NCBI GenBank assembly: GCA_905193145.1
Contig: CAJJNP010000041.1
Location: 1-20,733 of the forward strand
Direction: 5' to 3'
DNA: 20,733 nucleotides
Origin: an uncultured Odoribacter sp.
Lineage (GTDB): Bacteria > Bacteroidota > Bacteroidia > Bacteroidales > Marinifilaceae
The notes under the pieces are model-generated. The model saw nothing but the letters and a program-made list of their open reading frames with translations, searched no databases and was not told the origin of the DNA. The translations under genes and the position numbers were made by a program. The number at the start of each line of letters is the position of its first letter. Position 1 is the first letter of the stretch. Positions 7,745-15,250 of the stretch are shown here, piece by piece.

Positions 7745-8641
7745 ATGTTCAGGCCTCCTTATCTTCAGCCCGGCGACCAAGTAGCTTTAGTTTCTCCCGC
7801 CGGTTCTATTGATTCATCCTATATAGCCGCTGCAGCAGATTTATTGCGCAGTTGGGACTTGTGCCCTGTTATCGGTCCTCATGCGACAGCTGTGCATGGA
7901 TACTTTGCCGGCACGGACGAACAACGTATGGAAGATATGCAATGGGCTATGGATACGGAAGATATCCGGGCTATATTCTGTACCCGTGGTGGATATGGCA
8001 GTATGCGTATTGTAGAACAATTGGATTATTCGATTTTCCAAGGTTCTCCCAAATGGCTTATCGGGTTTAGTGATATTACAGTCTTTCATTCCAAGCTGAA
8101 CACTCTAGGAATTGAAAGTCTTCATGCACCGATGCCCAAAAGTTTCGGGACTACCCATCCGGATGCCATGCAACGGCTACACGACTTTCTTTTCGGCAAA
8201 GTCACTCACTATTGCCTACCGGGTCATCCGTTCAATCGTGAAGGTGCGGTACAGGCTGAGCTAACCGGAGGAAATCTGACTCTGCTTCATTGCATTCGTT
8301 CCACCAGCCTGGAATGTAAACACCAAAGCCCTATTCTCTTCATTGAAGATGTAGGAGAAAATCTATATTCTATCGACAGAATGGCACAAAGCCTGAGATT
8401 GTCGGAAAGATTCGAACGGCTTCAAGGTCTAATTGTCGGCACATTTTCTGAAATGAAAGGCTTGAATTTCGGAAAAACCGCAGAAGAAATCATCCACGAA
8501 GTGATAGATGACTATACCTATCCAGTATCTTTCGGTTTTCCCGCAGGACATGTCACAGACAACTATCCGCTAATCATGGGGTCGACCATCGAAATGATTG
8601 TCACCTCAAAAGAAACAGTCATCCGCTTTGAAAACGACTAA
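7745..8641 (+). CDS. ldcA: LD-carboxypeptidase, peptidase family S66
   Basis: From the ATG at 7745 the protein has 298 residues, normal for the S66 family. These serine peptidases cleave the bond before the terminal D-Ala of tetrapeptides released from peptidoglycan, during murein recycling. The expected catalytic triad is visible: Ser86 in the nucleophile elbow RGGYGSMRI, Glu201 in FIEDVGEN, and His269 in FGFPAGH. The conserved GGNLTLLH block is at about 175-182. No signal peptide is present, in keeping with a cytoplasmic recycling enzyme. The frame is open to an ATG at 7679, but the added residues are unlike the family and would begin upstream of the likely promoter. It is the first gene of a four-gene operon, with gldH 14 bases downstream. 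Confidence 0.93.
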   Translation: MFRPPYLQPGDQVALVSPAGSIDSSYIAAAADLLRSWDLCPVIGPHATAVHGYFAGTDEQRMEDMQWAMDTEDIRAIFCTRGGYGSMRIVEQLDYSIFQGSPKWLIGFSDITVFHSKLNTLGIESLHAPMPKSFGTTHPDAMQRLHDFLFGKVTHYCLPGHPFNREGAVQAELTGGNLTLLHCIRSTSLECKHQSPILFIEDVGENLYSIDRMAQSLRLSERFERLQGLIVGTFSEMKGLNFGKTAEEIIHEVIDDYTYPVSFGFPAGHVTDNYPLIMGSTIEMIVTSKETVIRFEND

Positions 8642-8655
8642 ACATCCATATACAC

Positions 8656-9129
8656 ATGAAAGGTTGCTATATCATCAGTTTGTTTATTCTGCTGTTCTCT
8701 GCTTGCCGGTCTGACGTCGTTTTCGAGGACTATCAAGAATTATCCGGGGAAAATTGGGACTACAACCATGTTCTGGAATTTAATGCCCATATTCCGGATA
8801 GCGGTCTATATCAAGTGACTCTATATGTCCGGCACACCAGCAATTTTGAAATGACAAACCTATGGTGTATTATCAGTACCCGCAGCCAGGCTCTCCAGCA
8901 ACTGCATGATACGGTCAATATGAAAATAGCCACCCCCACTGGAGATTGGTTTGGAGAAGGCGGTCAAATGAAGACAGTGAGCCAGGCTATCAACAAAAAC
9001 CCAGTGATTTTTCCACAAGGAAATGTTCTTTTTCGAATTGAACAAGGAATGAAACCGGAAAATCTACAAGGAGTTAAAAATGTAGGTATATGTATAGAAA
9101 AAGTAAAAGATAACATTCAGTCCAGATAA
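8656..9129 (+). CDS. gldH: GldH-family lipoprotein
   Basis: The 157-residue product has a short lipoprotein signal (MKGCYIISLFILLFSAC, lipid-attachment Cys17). The following sequence is typical of GldH: VVFEDYQELSG, then NWDYNHVLEFNAHIPDSG, YQVTLYVRHTSNFEMTNLW, and a late GDWFGEG segment. GldH was named from gliding flavobacteria, where it belongs to the set of lipoproteins needed for gliding and type IX secretion. It is also found in non-gliding Bacteroidales, where its role is not settled. Here it sits between ldcA and trmB (9 bases to trmB), away from the gldKLMN genes, so context says little about function beyond the cell envelope. Confidence 0.85.
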   Translation: MKGCYIISLFILLFSACRSDVVFEDYQELSGENWDYNHVLEFNAHIPDSGLYQVTLYVRHTSNFEMTNLWCIISTRSQALQQLHDTVNMKIATPTGDWFGEGGQMKTVSQAINKNPVIFPQGNVLFRIEQGMKPENLQGVKNVGICIEKVKDNIQSR

Positions 9130-9137
9130 TATCAGCA

Positions 9138-9887
9138 ATGGCAAAAAACAAATTAGCAAAATTTGCGGAGATGGATACTCTCCCCAATGTATTTCAACCC
9201 AAGCACATGGATATTCTCCATAACGATTACAACCTCAAAGGACAATGGTGTAAAGAGGTGTTTCATAATAATCACCCACTGGTTCTTGAAATCGGTTGCG
9301 GAAAAGGAGAATACGCTGTAGAATTAGGCAAATTATATCCGGAAAAAAACTTTATCGGACTTGACATCAAAGGAGCCCGCATGTGGAAAGGTGCCAAAGC
9401 AGCCATAGAAGCGGGTATGAACAATGTCGTTTTTATCCGTATGTATGCTGAAATGCTGGCATCCGTATTTGCACCGGGCGAAGTGGCGGAAATATGGATT
9501 ACTTTTCCAGACCCTCAAATGGCCAAAGCCCGCAAGCGCTTGACAGGCACCCGTTTTTTATCTCTTTACCAGAAAATACTTGCGCCGGATGCCATCATTC
9601 ACTTAAAAACGGACAGCCCGTTTCTCTATACATATACCAGTGAATTAATACGTCTCAACCAACTGACCGAATTTGTCAACACAGACGACCTTTACGGTTG
9701 CGGAATGGACGATAAAATTTTGAGCATCAAGACATTCTACGAGAAACAGTGGCTTTCACGCGGAAAACAGATAAAATACATCCGTTTTTCCCTAAATAAT
9801 GCACAGACTCTGGCAGAACCGGATATAGAGATAGAACGAGACGATTATCACAGCGAGACCCGCTATATGGTACACCCAGACGAATAA
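9138..9887 (+). CDS. trmB: tRNA (guanine-N7-)-methyltransferase
   Basis: The 249-residue protein should methylate N7 of guanosine 46 in the variable loop of tRNAs, using S-adenosylmethionine. The SAM-binding motif I reads LEIGCGKGEYA at about 50-60, followed by the acidic residue of motif II in FIGLDIKG (Asp76). The family signature FPDP is at 123-126. The residues after it (QMAKARKRLTGTRF) depart from the usual WPKKRHHKRR but keep the basic cluster. HLKTDSPFLYTYT, near 155-167, matches the family's conserved TD block. It is third in the operon, with mnmA starting 11 bases after its stop, so two tRNA-modifying enzymes are adjacent. Confidence 0.94.
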   Translation: MAKNKLAKFAEMDTLPNVFQPKHMDILHNDYNLKGQWCKEVFHNNHPLVLEIGCGKGEYAVELGKLYPEKNFIGLDIKGARMWKGAKAAIEAGMNNVVFIRMYAEMLASVFAPGEVAEIWITFPDPQMAKARKRLTGTRFLSLYQKILAPDAIIHLKTDSPFLYTYTSELIRLNQLTEFVNTDDLYGCGMDDKILSIKTFYEKQWLSRGKQIKYIRFSLNNAQTLAEPDIEIERDDYHSETRYMVHPDE

Positions 9888-9898
9888 AAAAAGAAAAC

Positions 9899-10993
9899 AT
9901 GAACAACGGAAACAACAACAAGAAAGTCCTGATGGCCATGAGCGGCGGTATTGACAGTACTGTAGCCGCTATGTTGCTGCAAGAACAAGGATACGAATTG
10001 GTCGGGGTCACCTACCGCACTTTTGACAATATTTCCCGCGGCTGTATGGAAAAAGAGAAAGGATGTTGCAGCGTTGACTCTCTTTTTGAAGCCAAGCGTA
10101 TGGCACAAGACTTAGGATTTGAACACCATATTTTGGATATCCGTCAAGACTTTAAAGATACGGTTATCACGAACTTCATTGACGAGTATTTACATGGGCG
10201 AACACCTAATCCCTGCGTCATCTGCAACTCCACCATCAAATGGGGAAAACTTATACAAACAGCTGACGAATTGGGCTGTCAATATATTGCAACGGGACAT
10301 TATGCCCGAATCGGACACGAAGAAGGACAATATTTTTTACGGAAAGGTGCAGACATTTCTAAAGACCAGACCTATTTTCTATGGACACTGACCCAGGAAA
10401 ATCTGGCACGTACAATATTTCCTCTTGGCGAACTAACCAAACCGGAAGTGAGGAAAATTGCTTTTGACCACGGATATGAAAAATTATCTAAAAAGGGAGA
10501 AAGTCAAGAGATATGCTTTATTCCGGACAATGACTATCGAGCATTCCTAGCCGAGCATGTTGAAAACTTTCACGAAAAATACGGTCCAGGCGATTTTGTT
10601 GACACGAACGGCAAACGCTTGGGCACACACAAAGGATTTCCCAACTACACCATCGGACAACGCAAAGGTTTGGGCATCGCACTCGGACAACCAATGTTTG
10701 TCGTAGCCATCCATCCGGACACCAATACGGTGGTATTAGGCACAAAAGATGAATTGCAAGGAAAAACATTTTATGCAAAGAATATCAATCTGATGAAATA
10801 TAAAACTCTTCCGGAAGGATTAGAGGTGACAGCAAAAATCAGATATCGAAACGAAGGAAAACTTGCTTCGCTTTTCCCGGAAGGCGAACGGATAAGGGTG
10901 GTATTTCATGAAAGTATCGATTCCATCACACCCGGACAAAGCGCAGTTTTTTATGAAAACGAAGATGTTGTAGGTGGCGGTATCATAGAATAA
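9899..10993 (+). CDS. mnmA: tRNA-specific 2-thiouridylase
   Basis: The 364-residue product thiolates uridine 34 of Lys, Glu and Gln tRNAs, taking sulfur from a persulfide relay and activating the base with ATP. The PP-loop motif SGGIDS is at 15-20. Both catalytic cysteines are present: Cys106 in GRTPNPCVICN and Cys206 in ESQEICFI. The tRNA-binding GHYARI and the C-terminal beta-barrel (YTIGQRKGLGI onward) are intact. An unusual cysteine cluster occurs early, RGCMEKEKGCC at 47-57, where classical MnmA has a different loop. Bacteroidales often carry more than one MnmA-like gene, so this may be one of two paralogues. It is the last gene of the ldcA operon, and a terminator hairpin overlaps its stop codon. 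Confidence 0.95.
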   Translation: MNNGNNNKKVLMAMSGGIDSTVAAMLLQEQGYELVGVTYRTFDNISRGCMEKEKGCCSVDSLFEAKRMAQDLGFEHHILDIRQDFKDTVITNFIDEYLHGRTPNPCVICNSTIKWGKLIQTADELGCQYIATGHYARIGHEEGQYFLRKGADISKDQTYFLWTLTQENLARTIFPLGELTKPEVRKIAFDHGYEKLSKKGESQEICFIPDNDYRAFLAEHVENFHEKYGPGDFVDTNGKRLGTHKGFPNYTIGQRKGLGIALGQPMFVVAIHPDTNTVVLGTKDELQGKTFYAKNINLMKYKTLPEGLEVTAKIRYRNEGKLASLFPEGERIRVVFHESIDSITPGQSAVFYENEDVVGGGIIE

Positions 10994-11016
10994 TACCGCC
11001 TACTTATTATTATTTT
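10976..11016 (+). terminator. Terminator overlapping the mnmA stop codon
   Basis: GGCGGTAT (10976-10983) pairs with ATACCGCC (10993-11000). The hairpin spans the mnmA stop codon and is followed by TTATTATTATTTT. The facing ddl gene ends at 11010, so the T-rich tail lies in ddl's last codons. On the minus strand no T-tract follows the stem. Confidence 0.65.
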
Positions 11017-11996
11017 GCAGCTTTGGCCAATTTATCTTCAATAATTTCTGTAATCACATCCCGCAAAGAAATCCCCATCACACGCACCATTTTAGGCACG
11101 AAACTATTAGCAGTCATCCCCGGAGTTGTATTCACCTCTAACATCACTACCTCCTCCCCACAAACAAAACCGTCTATCCGTACAATACCTTCACAACGGA
11201 GAATATCATATACCTCGGAAGCCATATCCTGTATTTTTTCGGTTATCTCATCAGAGAAACGTCCCGGAATAATTTCATCAGACATTTTAGCATCGTACTT
11301 GGCTTCATAATCAAAAAATTCATTTTTCGGGATGACCTCTGCCACAGGGAATACTACTTTTTTATCCCCGACCTTGTATAAACCGCATGTAAACTCTATT
11401 CCATCCAAAAAGCTCTCTACCAAAATCTCATGACATTTACTGAATGCCTCATCTATTGCAGCGTCAAAATCATCAGCACACTTGACTTTTGACACTCCAA
11501 AACTAGAACCCTCTGCATTCGGTTTGACAAAACAAGGCAGTCCGACCGCTGCCAATACAGCCTCCTTGTCATACACCTGTCCACGAGTCAACATCACCGG
11601 CTGTGTTGTATTGATGCCAAATCCATGAAGATAATTGGTACACGTATACTTGTCGAATGTAATAGCCTCACAAAGCGTGCTGCAAGTAGAGTATGGAATA
11701 TCCATCATATCCAGATATCCCTGCAACATACCGTTTTCTCCCGGATTTCCATGAATCGTAATGTATGCAAAATCAAAAACAATCTTTTCGCCCTCCAAAG
11801 TAAAAGAAAAATCATTTTTATCCACCGGATAATTCTTTCCATCCAATTCCACATGCCAATCCCTTCCCCTCAAGATCATCAGATATTTATTATAACGACT
11901 ACCATCCACCTCTGAATATATATGATTACCAGACTGTATCGACACTCCATATTCTGCAGAATTTCCTCCTGCTATAACGGCTACATTTTTTTTCAT
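11010..11996 (-). CDS. ddl: D-alanine--D-alanine ligase
   Basis: With the start at 11996 the enzyme has 328 residues. It joins two D-alanines in the cytoplasm to make the dipeptide that ends the peptidoglycan stem peptide. ATP-grasp features are visible: the N-terminal VAVIAGGNSAEYGVS, the ATP-binding CFVKPNAEGSSFGVSKV, and the Mg-binding core MLEVNTTPGMT preceded by VRIDGFV. The frame is open to 12020, but the candidate -7 box at 12030-12037 leaves almost no leader for that start, so the ATG at 11996 (or the adjacent one at 11999), beginning MKKNVAVIAGG, is preferred. The gene is monocistronic, convergent with the ldcA-mnmA operon and divergent from the MATE gene. Confidence 0.95.
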   Translation of the reverse strand: MKKNVAVIAGGNSAEYGVSIQSGNHIYSEVDGSRYNKYLMILRGRDWHVELDGKNYPVDKNDFSFTLEGEKIVFDFAYITIHGNPGENGMLQGYLDMMDIPYSTCSTLCEAITFDKYTCTNYLHGFGINTTQPVMLTRGQVYDKEAVLAAVGLPCFVKPNAEGSSFGVSKVKCADDFDAAIDEAFSKCHEILVESFLDGIEFTCGLYKVGDKKVVFPVAEVIPKNEFFDYEAKYDAKMSDEIIPGRFSDEITEKIQDMASEVYDILRCEGIVRIDGFVCGEEVVMLEVNTTPGMTANSFVPKMVRVMGISLRDVITEIIEDKLAKAAK

Positions 11997-12029
11997 CATG
12001 CGTAAAATTAAGTTTGTCAACTAACGGTA

Positions 12030-12037
12030 CAAAAGTA
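12030..12037 (-). promoter_or_regulatory. ddl promoter -7 box
   Basis: The minus strand reads TACTTTTG, an exact TAnnTTTG match, 33 bases before the ATG at 11996. The heptamer array begins one base upstream of it and occupies the -33 area. Confidence 0.6.
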
Positions 12038-12038
12038 G

Positions 12039-12066
12039 TTTTCAATTTTCAATTTTCAATTTTCAA
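12039..12066. repeat. Heptamer repeat array between divergent promoters (copy 2)
   Basis: Four perfect copies of TTTTCAA start at 12039, 12046, 12053 and 12060. Two degenerate 7-base units (TTCCAAT, TATTTCA) then lead into the MATE -7 box. The array fills the space between the ddl and MATE -7 boxes, as copy 1 (7672-7699) does between metG and ldcA. Confidence 0.85.
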
Positions 12067-12080
12067 TTCCAATTATTTCA

Positions 12081-12088
12081 TACCTTTG
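12081..12088 (+). promoter_or_regulatory. MATE gene promoter -7 box
   Basis: TACCTTTG is an exact TAnnTTTG match 22 bases before the ATG at 12111. The context ATTTCATACCTTTGCA matches the metG promoter at 15 of 16 positions, and the -33 area again consists of heptamer repeats. Confidence 0.7.
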
Positions 12089-12110
12089 CAAGCGAAAAAC
12101 TCAATCAGAC

Positions 12111-13472
12111 ATGGCAAAGACAAACGACCTTACACAAGGCAGCATATTCCGTAGCTTGTGGATTATGGCTGTACCCCTAATATCAGCTTCTTTTATACAG
12201 ATGGCCTACAGCATGACTGATATGTTATGGCTGGGACACTTGGGCAGTGATGCAGTTGCAGCAGCCGGTGCAGCCGGTTTCTTTACATGGCTATGCAACG
12301 CCCTTTCATTCATGACTAAAATAGGGGCAGAAATCACCGTTTCACAATCCATTGGAGCCAAAGACTACAAACGGGCGGCGAGTTATGCCAGTCATGCAAT
12401 AACCCTATCATCGATTCTCGGACTTGTATACGCTTGCTTTATCGTAATAGCTGCACCGGCCTTGATCGGACTTTTCCATTTTGAAACCACCATTGCCGAA
12501 CAAGCCATCAACTACATGCGCATCGTCGCTCCAGGACTGTTTTTCCAATTCAACAACAACACTTTCAGCGGACTATACAACGGACAAGGAGACAGCCGTA
12601 CGCCTTTTCGTACTTCTGCCGTTGGACTTATCGTCAACATCCTGTTAGATCCGCTATTAATATATGGCATAGGTCCCTTCCCACATTGGGGAACTGCAGG
12701 AGCAGCTATAGCCACAGCTTTGGCACAATTAGTTGTATACAGCATCTTCTACCGCCGTATATTCAGCGAACAATTTCCATTGGGACGAATGCGTTTATTG
12801 AATCCTCTCAAAAAAGAATGCGCCCAACGAATCATACGCCTAGGGCTACCTGTCAGTATGCAAAATGCACTATTTTCCATGTTTTCACTTACACTGGCGA
12901 CGTTAGCAGCCCGTTGGGGCGCAGTAGGCGTAGCCGCACAAAGCATTGGAGCACAAATAGAAGCCATTTCCTGGATGACTGCAGCCGGTTTTTCAACAGC
13001 GCTGGCTGCATTTACCGGACAAAACTATGGAGCCGGCAATTACGAACGCATCAGAAAAGGCTATCGTCTGACCCTAGGCATTGCCGGCAGTATCGGACTC
13101 TTTGCCGGAATTATATTCTATGCATTCAATAAAGAAATATTCAGTCTGTTTGTAGAAGAACCGGAAGCCATTGCAGCAGGAGGCGATTACCTGAAAATCC
13201 TAGCACTTTCACAACTATTTATGGTTACGGAATCTGTTACAGCAGGAGCTTTCAACGGAACTGGACATACAACGCCGCCAGCCCTTACCAGCATTTTCTT
13301 TACCGGAGCCCGCATACCGATGGCTTTTTTTCTAACAACCTTTCCTGCATTAGGGCTGACAGGCATTTGGTGGAGCATCACCATATCCAGCGTATTCAAA
13401 GGAACAGTCCTGCCTATTTGGTATTTATGGTTTCAACGTCATCGATTATCCACCATACAAAAACAATTTTAG
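12111..13472 (+). CDS. MATE family efflux transporter
   Basis: The 453-residue integral membrane protein has the length and roughly twelve hydrophobic segments of the MATE family, arranged as two homologous halves. The first half shows the family pattern SLWIMAVPLISASFIQMAY, then DMLWLGHLGSDAVAAAGAA and GAEITVSQSIGAKD. The second half repeats it from about 235 (LGLPVSMQNALFSMFSLTL, then AFTGQNYGAGN). Members export cationic drugs, dyes or metabolites in exchange for Na+ or H+. The substrate here cannot be told from the sequence. It is monocistronic, divergent from ddl, with a weak terminator directly after its stop. Confidence 0.93.
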   Translation: MAKTNDLTQGSIFRSLWIMAVPLISASFIQMAYSMTDMLWLGHLGSDAVAAAGAAGFFTWLCNALSFMTKIGAEITVSQSIGAKDYKRAASYASHAITLSSILGLVYACFIVIAAPALIGLFHFETTIAEQAINYMRIVAPGLFFQFNNNTFSGLYNGQGDSRTPFRTSAVGLIVNILLDPLLIYGIGPFPHWGTAGAAIATALAQLVVYSIFYRRIFSEQFPLGRMRLLNPLKKECAQRIIRLGLPVSMQNALFSMFSLTLATLAARWGAVGVAAQSIGAQIEAISWMTAAGFSTALAAFTGQNYGAGNYERIRKGYRLTLGIAGSIGLFAGIIFYAFNKEIFSLFVEEPEAIAAGGDYLKILALSQLFMVTESVTAGAFNGTGHTTPPALTSIFFTGARIPMAFFLTTFPALGLTGIWWSITISSVFKGTVLPIWYLWFQRHRLSTIQKQF

Positions 13473-13504
13473 CTTTATTAACCCGATTATTAAAGAATTT
13501 TTTC
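13473..13504 (+). terminator. Probable terminator after the MATE gene
   Basis: CTTTATTAA (13473-13481) and TTATTAAAG (13487-13495) form a 9-bp AT-rich stem with one mismatch and a CCCGA loop, followed by a T run. It begins directly after the stop codon. The stem is weak because it is almost all A-T. Confidence 0.5.
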
Positions 13505-13511
13505 TGTAATA

Positions 13512-13544
13512 TTTGGTTTTCATCAAAAAAAAGTAGTAAGTTTG
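13512..13544 (+). promoter_or_regulatory. mdh promoter (-33 TTTG, -7 TAAGTTTG)
   Basis: A -33 TTTG (13512-13515) and a -7 TAAGTTTG (13537-13544) are separated by 21 bases, fitting the Bacteroidetes sigma-ABfr consensus. The start codon is 64 bases past the -7 box. It is one of the two complete promoters in the window. Confidence 0.8.
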
Positions 13545-13608
13545 GCATCAGAATCAAAATTCGTTGAACACGAAATATCTTAAGTAAAACAATAAAATTA
13601 TTACAAAA

Positions 13609-14544
13609 ATGAAAGTAACAGTTGTTGGTGCAGGTAATGTTGGTGCAACATGCGCTAACTGCATAGCAGAAAAAGACATTGTAAACGAAGTAGTACTTCT
13701 TGACATCAAAGAAGGCATTGCAGAAGGTAAATCTCTTGATATGTGGCAGACTGCCCCTATCAACTTATATGACACTCGTATCAAAGGAGTAACCAATGAT
13801 TATAGTGCTACAGCAGATTCAGAAGTTGTAGTTATCACCTCCGGTCTTCCCCGCAAACCGGGCATGAGCCGCGACGACTTAATTTCAACTAACGCCGGCA
13901 TTGTAAAATCTGTAACTGAAAATGTTATCAAATATTCTCCCAATGCAAAAATCATCATTGTTTCCAATCCGTTGGATGTAATGTGCTACTGCGCATATCT
14001 GGCAGCTAAAGTTGACTCATCCAGAGTATTCGGAATGGCAGGAGTATTGGATACAGCACGTTATCGTGCATTCCTGGCTGAGGCATTGAACGTATCACCT
14101 AAAGATATCCAGGCATTATTGTTAGGCGGACATGGAGATACTATGGTACCACTTCCACGTTACACTTCTGTAGGCGGTATCCCTGTAACAGAATTAATTG
14201 AAGAAGACAAATTACATGCTATTATCGAACGCACCAAAGTTGGCGGCGGTGAATTGGTAAAATTGATGGGAACCTCTGCATGGTATGCACCAGGTGCAGC
14301 AGCTGCACAAATGGTTGAAGCCATTGTACGCGACCAGCATCGTGTATTCCCGGTTTGCGCTCTGTTGAACGGAGAATACGGCATGAAAGACATCTATCTG
14401 GGAGTACCTGTTGTATTGGGTAAAAACGGTATTGAAAAAATCATCGAAGTTAAATTGGACAAAGAAGAGCAAGAGTTGTTGGAAACATCAGCAAAAGCTG
14501 TCCGCTCAGTTATGAATGTATTAGATGACATGAAAATGTTCTAA
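13609..14544 (+). CDS. mdh: Malate dehydrogenase (NAD-dependent, LDH-like type)
   Basis: The 311-residue enzyme interconverts malate and oxaloacetate with NAD(H), in Bacteroidales mainly on the reductive branch towards fumarate and succinate. The dinucleotide fold opens with VVGAGNVGAT (Gly7, Gly9, Gly12) and Asp32 at the end of strand 2, which favours NAD over NADP. The substrate loop SGLPRKPGMSRDD supplies Arg82, which selects malate over lactate, and Arg88. Asn120 (SNPLD), Asp148/Arg151 and the catalytic His175 (GGHGD) are present. The sequence is of the lactate-dehydrogenase-like MDH type rather than the E. coli type. It has its own consensus promoter and a very strong terminator. Confidence 0.97.
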   Translation: MKVTVVGAGNVGATCANCIAEKDIVNEVVLLDIKEGIAEGKSLDMWQTAPINLYDTRIKGVTNDYSATADSEVVVITSGLPRKPGMSRDDLISTNAGIVKSVTENVIKYSPNAKIIIVSNPLDVMCYCAYLAAKVDSSRVFGMAGVLDTARYRAFLAEALNVSPKDIQALLLGGHGDTMVPLPRYTSVGGIPVTELIEEDKLHAIIERTKVGGGELVKLMGTSAWYAPGAAAAQMVEAIVRDQHRVFPVCALLNGEYGMKDIYLGVPVVLGKNGIEKIIEVKLDKEEQELLETSAKAVRSVMNVLDDMKMF

Positions 14545-14560
14545 ATATGCGTCAATAAAA

Positions 14561-14598
14561 TAGAAAAACCGTCCCGAATATTCGGGACGGTTTTTCTA
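14561..14598 (+). terminator. mdh terminator, perfect 38-bp palindrome
   Basis: The 19-base half-sites 14561-14579 and 14580-14598 are exact reverse complements centred on GAAT/ATTC, with a GC-rich core (CCGTCCCG) and flanking A and T runs. It therefore reads as an intrinsic terminator on either strand. It starts 16 bases after the mdh stop. Its last two bases are also the first two of the next gene's -7 box. Confidence 0.93.
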
Positions 14599-14604
14599 TT
14601 TTTG
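14597..14604 (+). promoter_or_regulatory. -7 box of the retropepsin-like gene
   Basis: TATTTTTG matches TAnnTTTG and lies 23 bases before the ATG at 14628. It overlaps the end of the mdh terminator, so any -33 contact would fall inside the terminator stem, where no TTTG is found. Confidence 0.5.
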
Positions 14605-14627
14605 CGCAGAGGTATAACAACGTAAAC

Positions 14628-15101
14628 ATGAAACGAACAAAACATAAAAAAGCGTGCCATTTTGCAATGGATTATCATTCCCGCAGAGCTGTAATTCCCA
14701 TAGAGCTAGTAGAACTTGAAGACTGCAGTTACCATCTGATAGTCAAAGTTGATATAGACGGAATAGCAGGCGATATGATAATTGATACCGGAGCTTCTGT
14801 AACAGTGGCAGACCAGAAACTTTTTCCGAGTCAAATGCTGGATGACAATTCCATTTCCATGCAATCGGGAAGCGTATCAGGACAAATCAACAATGTCCGG
14901 ATTATCCAAGTAAAACGTCTCAGCATAGGCGGACGCAATCTACGTAATTTCCGACTGGCAGGCATCGACCTTGACTATGTGAATGAAATGTATAATAAAC
15001 ACCTCAAACGGAAAATCATCGGTCTATTAGGATGCGATTTTTGCGTACGCTATAAAGCATGTATTGACTATAGCAAAAAAGAATTAACCTTGAATCTATA
15101 A
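14628..15101 (+). CDS. Retropepsin-like aspartic protease domain protein
   Basis: The 157-residue protein carries the aspartic protease signature MIIDTGASVTV at about 50-60 (catalytic Asp53-Thr-Gly) and the matching hydrophobic-hydrophobic-Gly block IIGLLGCDF at 130-138. A single Asp-Thr-Gly site in a chain this short implies a dimeric enzyme like retroviral proteases, as known for clan AA members. No signal peptide or membrane segment is visible, so a cytoplasmic location is likely. The N-terminus is basic (MKRTKHKK). The substrate is unknown. It lies between mdh and secDF and seems to be transcribed separately from both. Confidence 0.85.
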   Translation: MKRTKHKKACHFAMDYHSRRAVIPIELVELEDCSYHLIVKVDIDGIAGDMIIDTGASVTVADQKLFPSQMLDDNSISMQSGSVSGQINNVRIIQVKRLSIGGRNLRNFRLAGIDLDYVNEMYNKHLKRKIIGLLGCDFCVRYKACIDYSKKELTLNL

Positions 15102-15183
15102 ACGGTAGCACTATTTTTACGATTAAATTCTTAAAATAATGCACTTAAAATTCGATTTAGCCGTTTTTTTTCAAAAAATATTA

Positions 15184-15191
15184 TACTTTTG
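15184..15191 (+). promoter_or_regulatory. secDF -7 box
   Basis: TACTTTTG matches TAnnTTTG and lies 59 bases before the secDF ATG. The -33 position falls in a T-rich run with no clear TTTG at the expected spacing. Confidence 0.55.
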
Positions 15192-15250
15192 CGCATTAAT
15201 CATACTTTAGGGATTAATAGAGATTAAGTAATATAATAATTTATTGTAAA

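Noticed and set aside
12686..13132. 148-codon plus-strand open frame
   Set aside because: It is another frame inside the MATE gene, with no start context or family features of its own.
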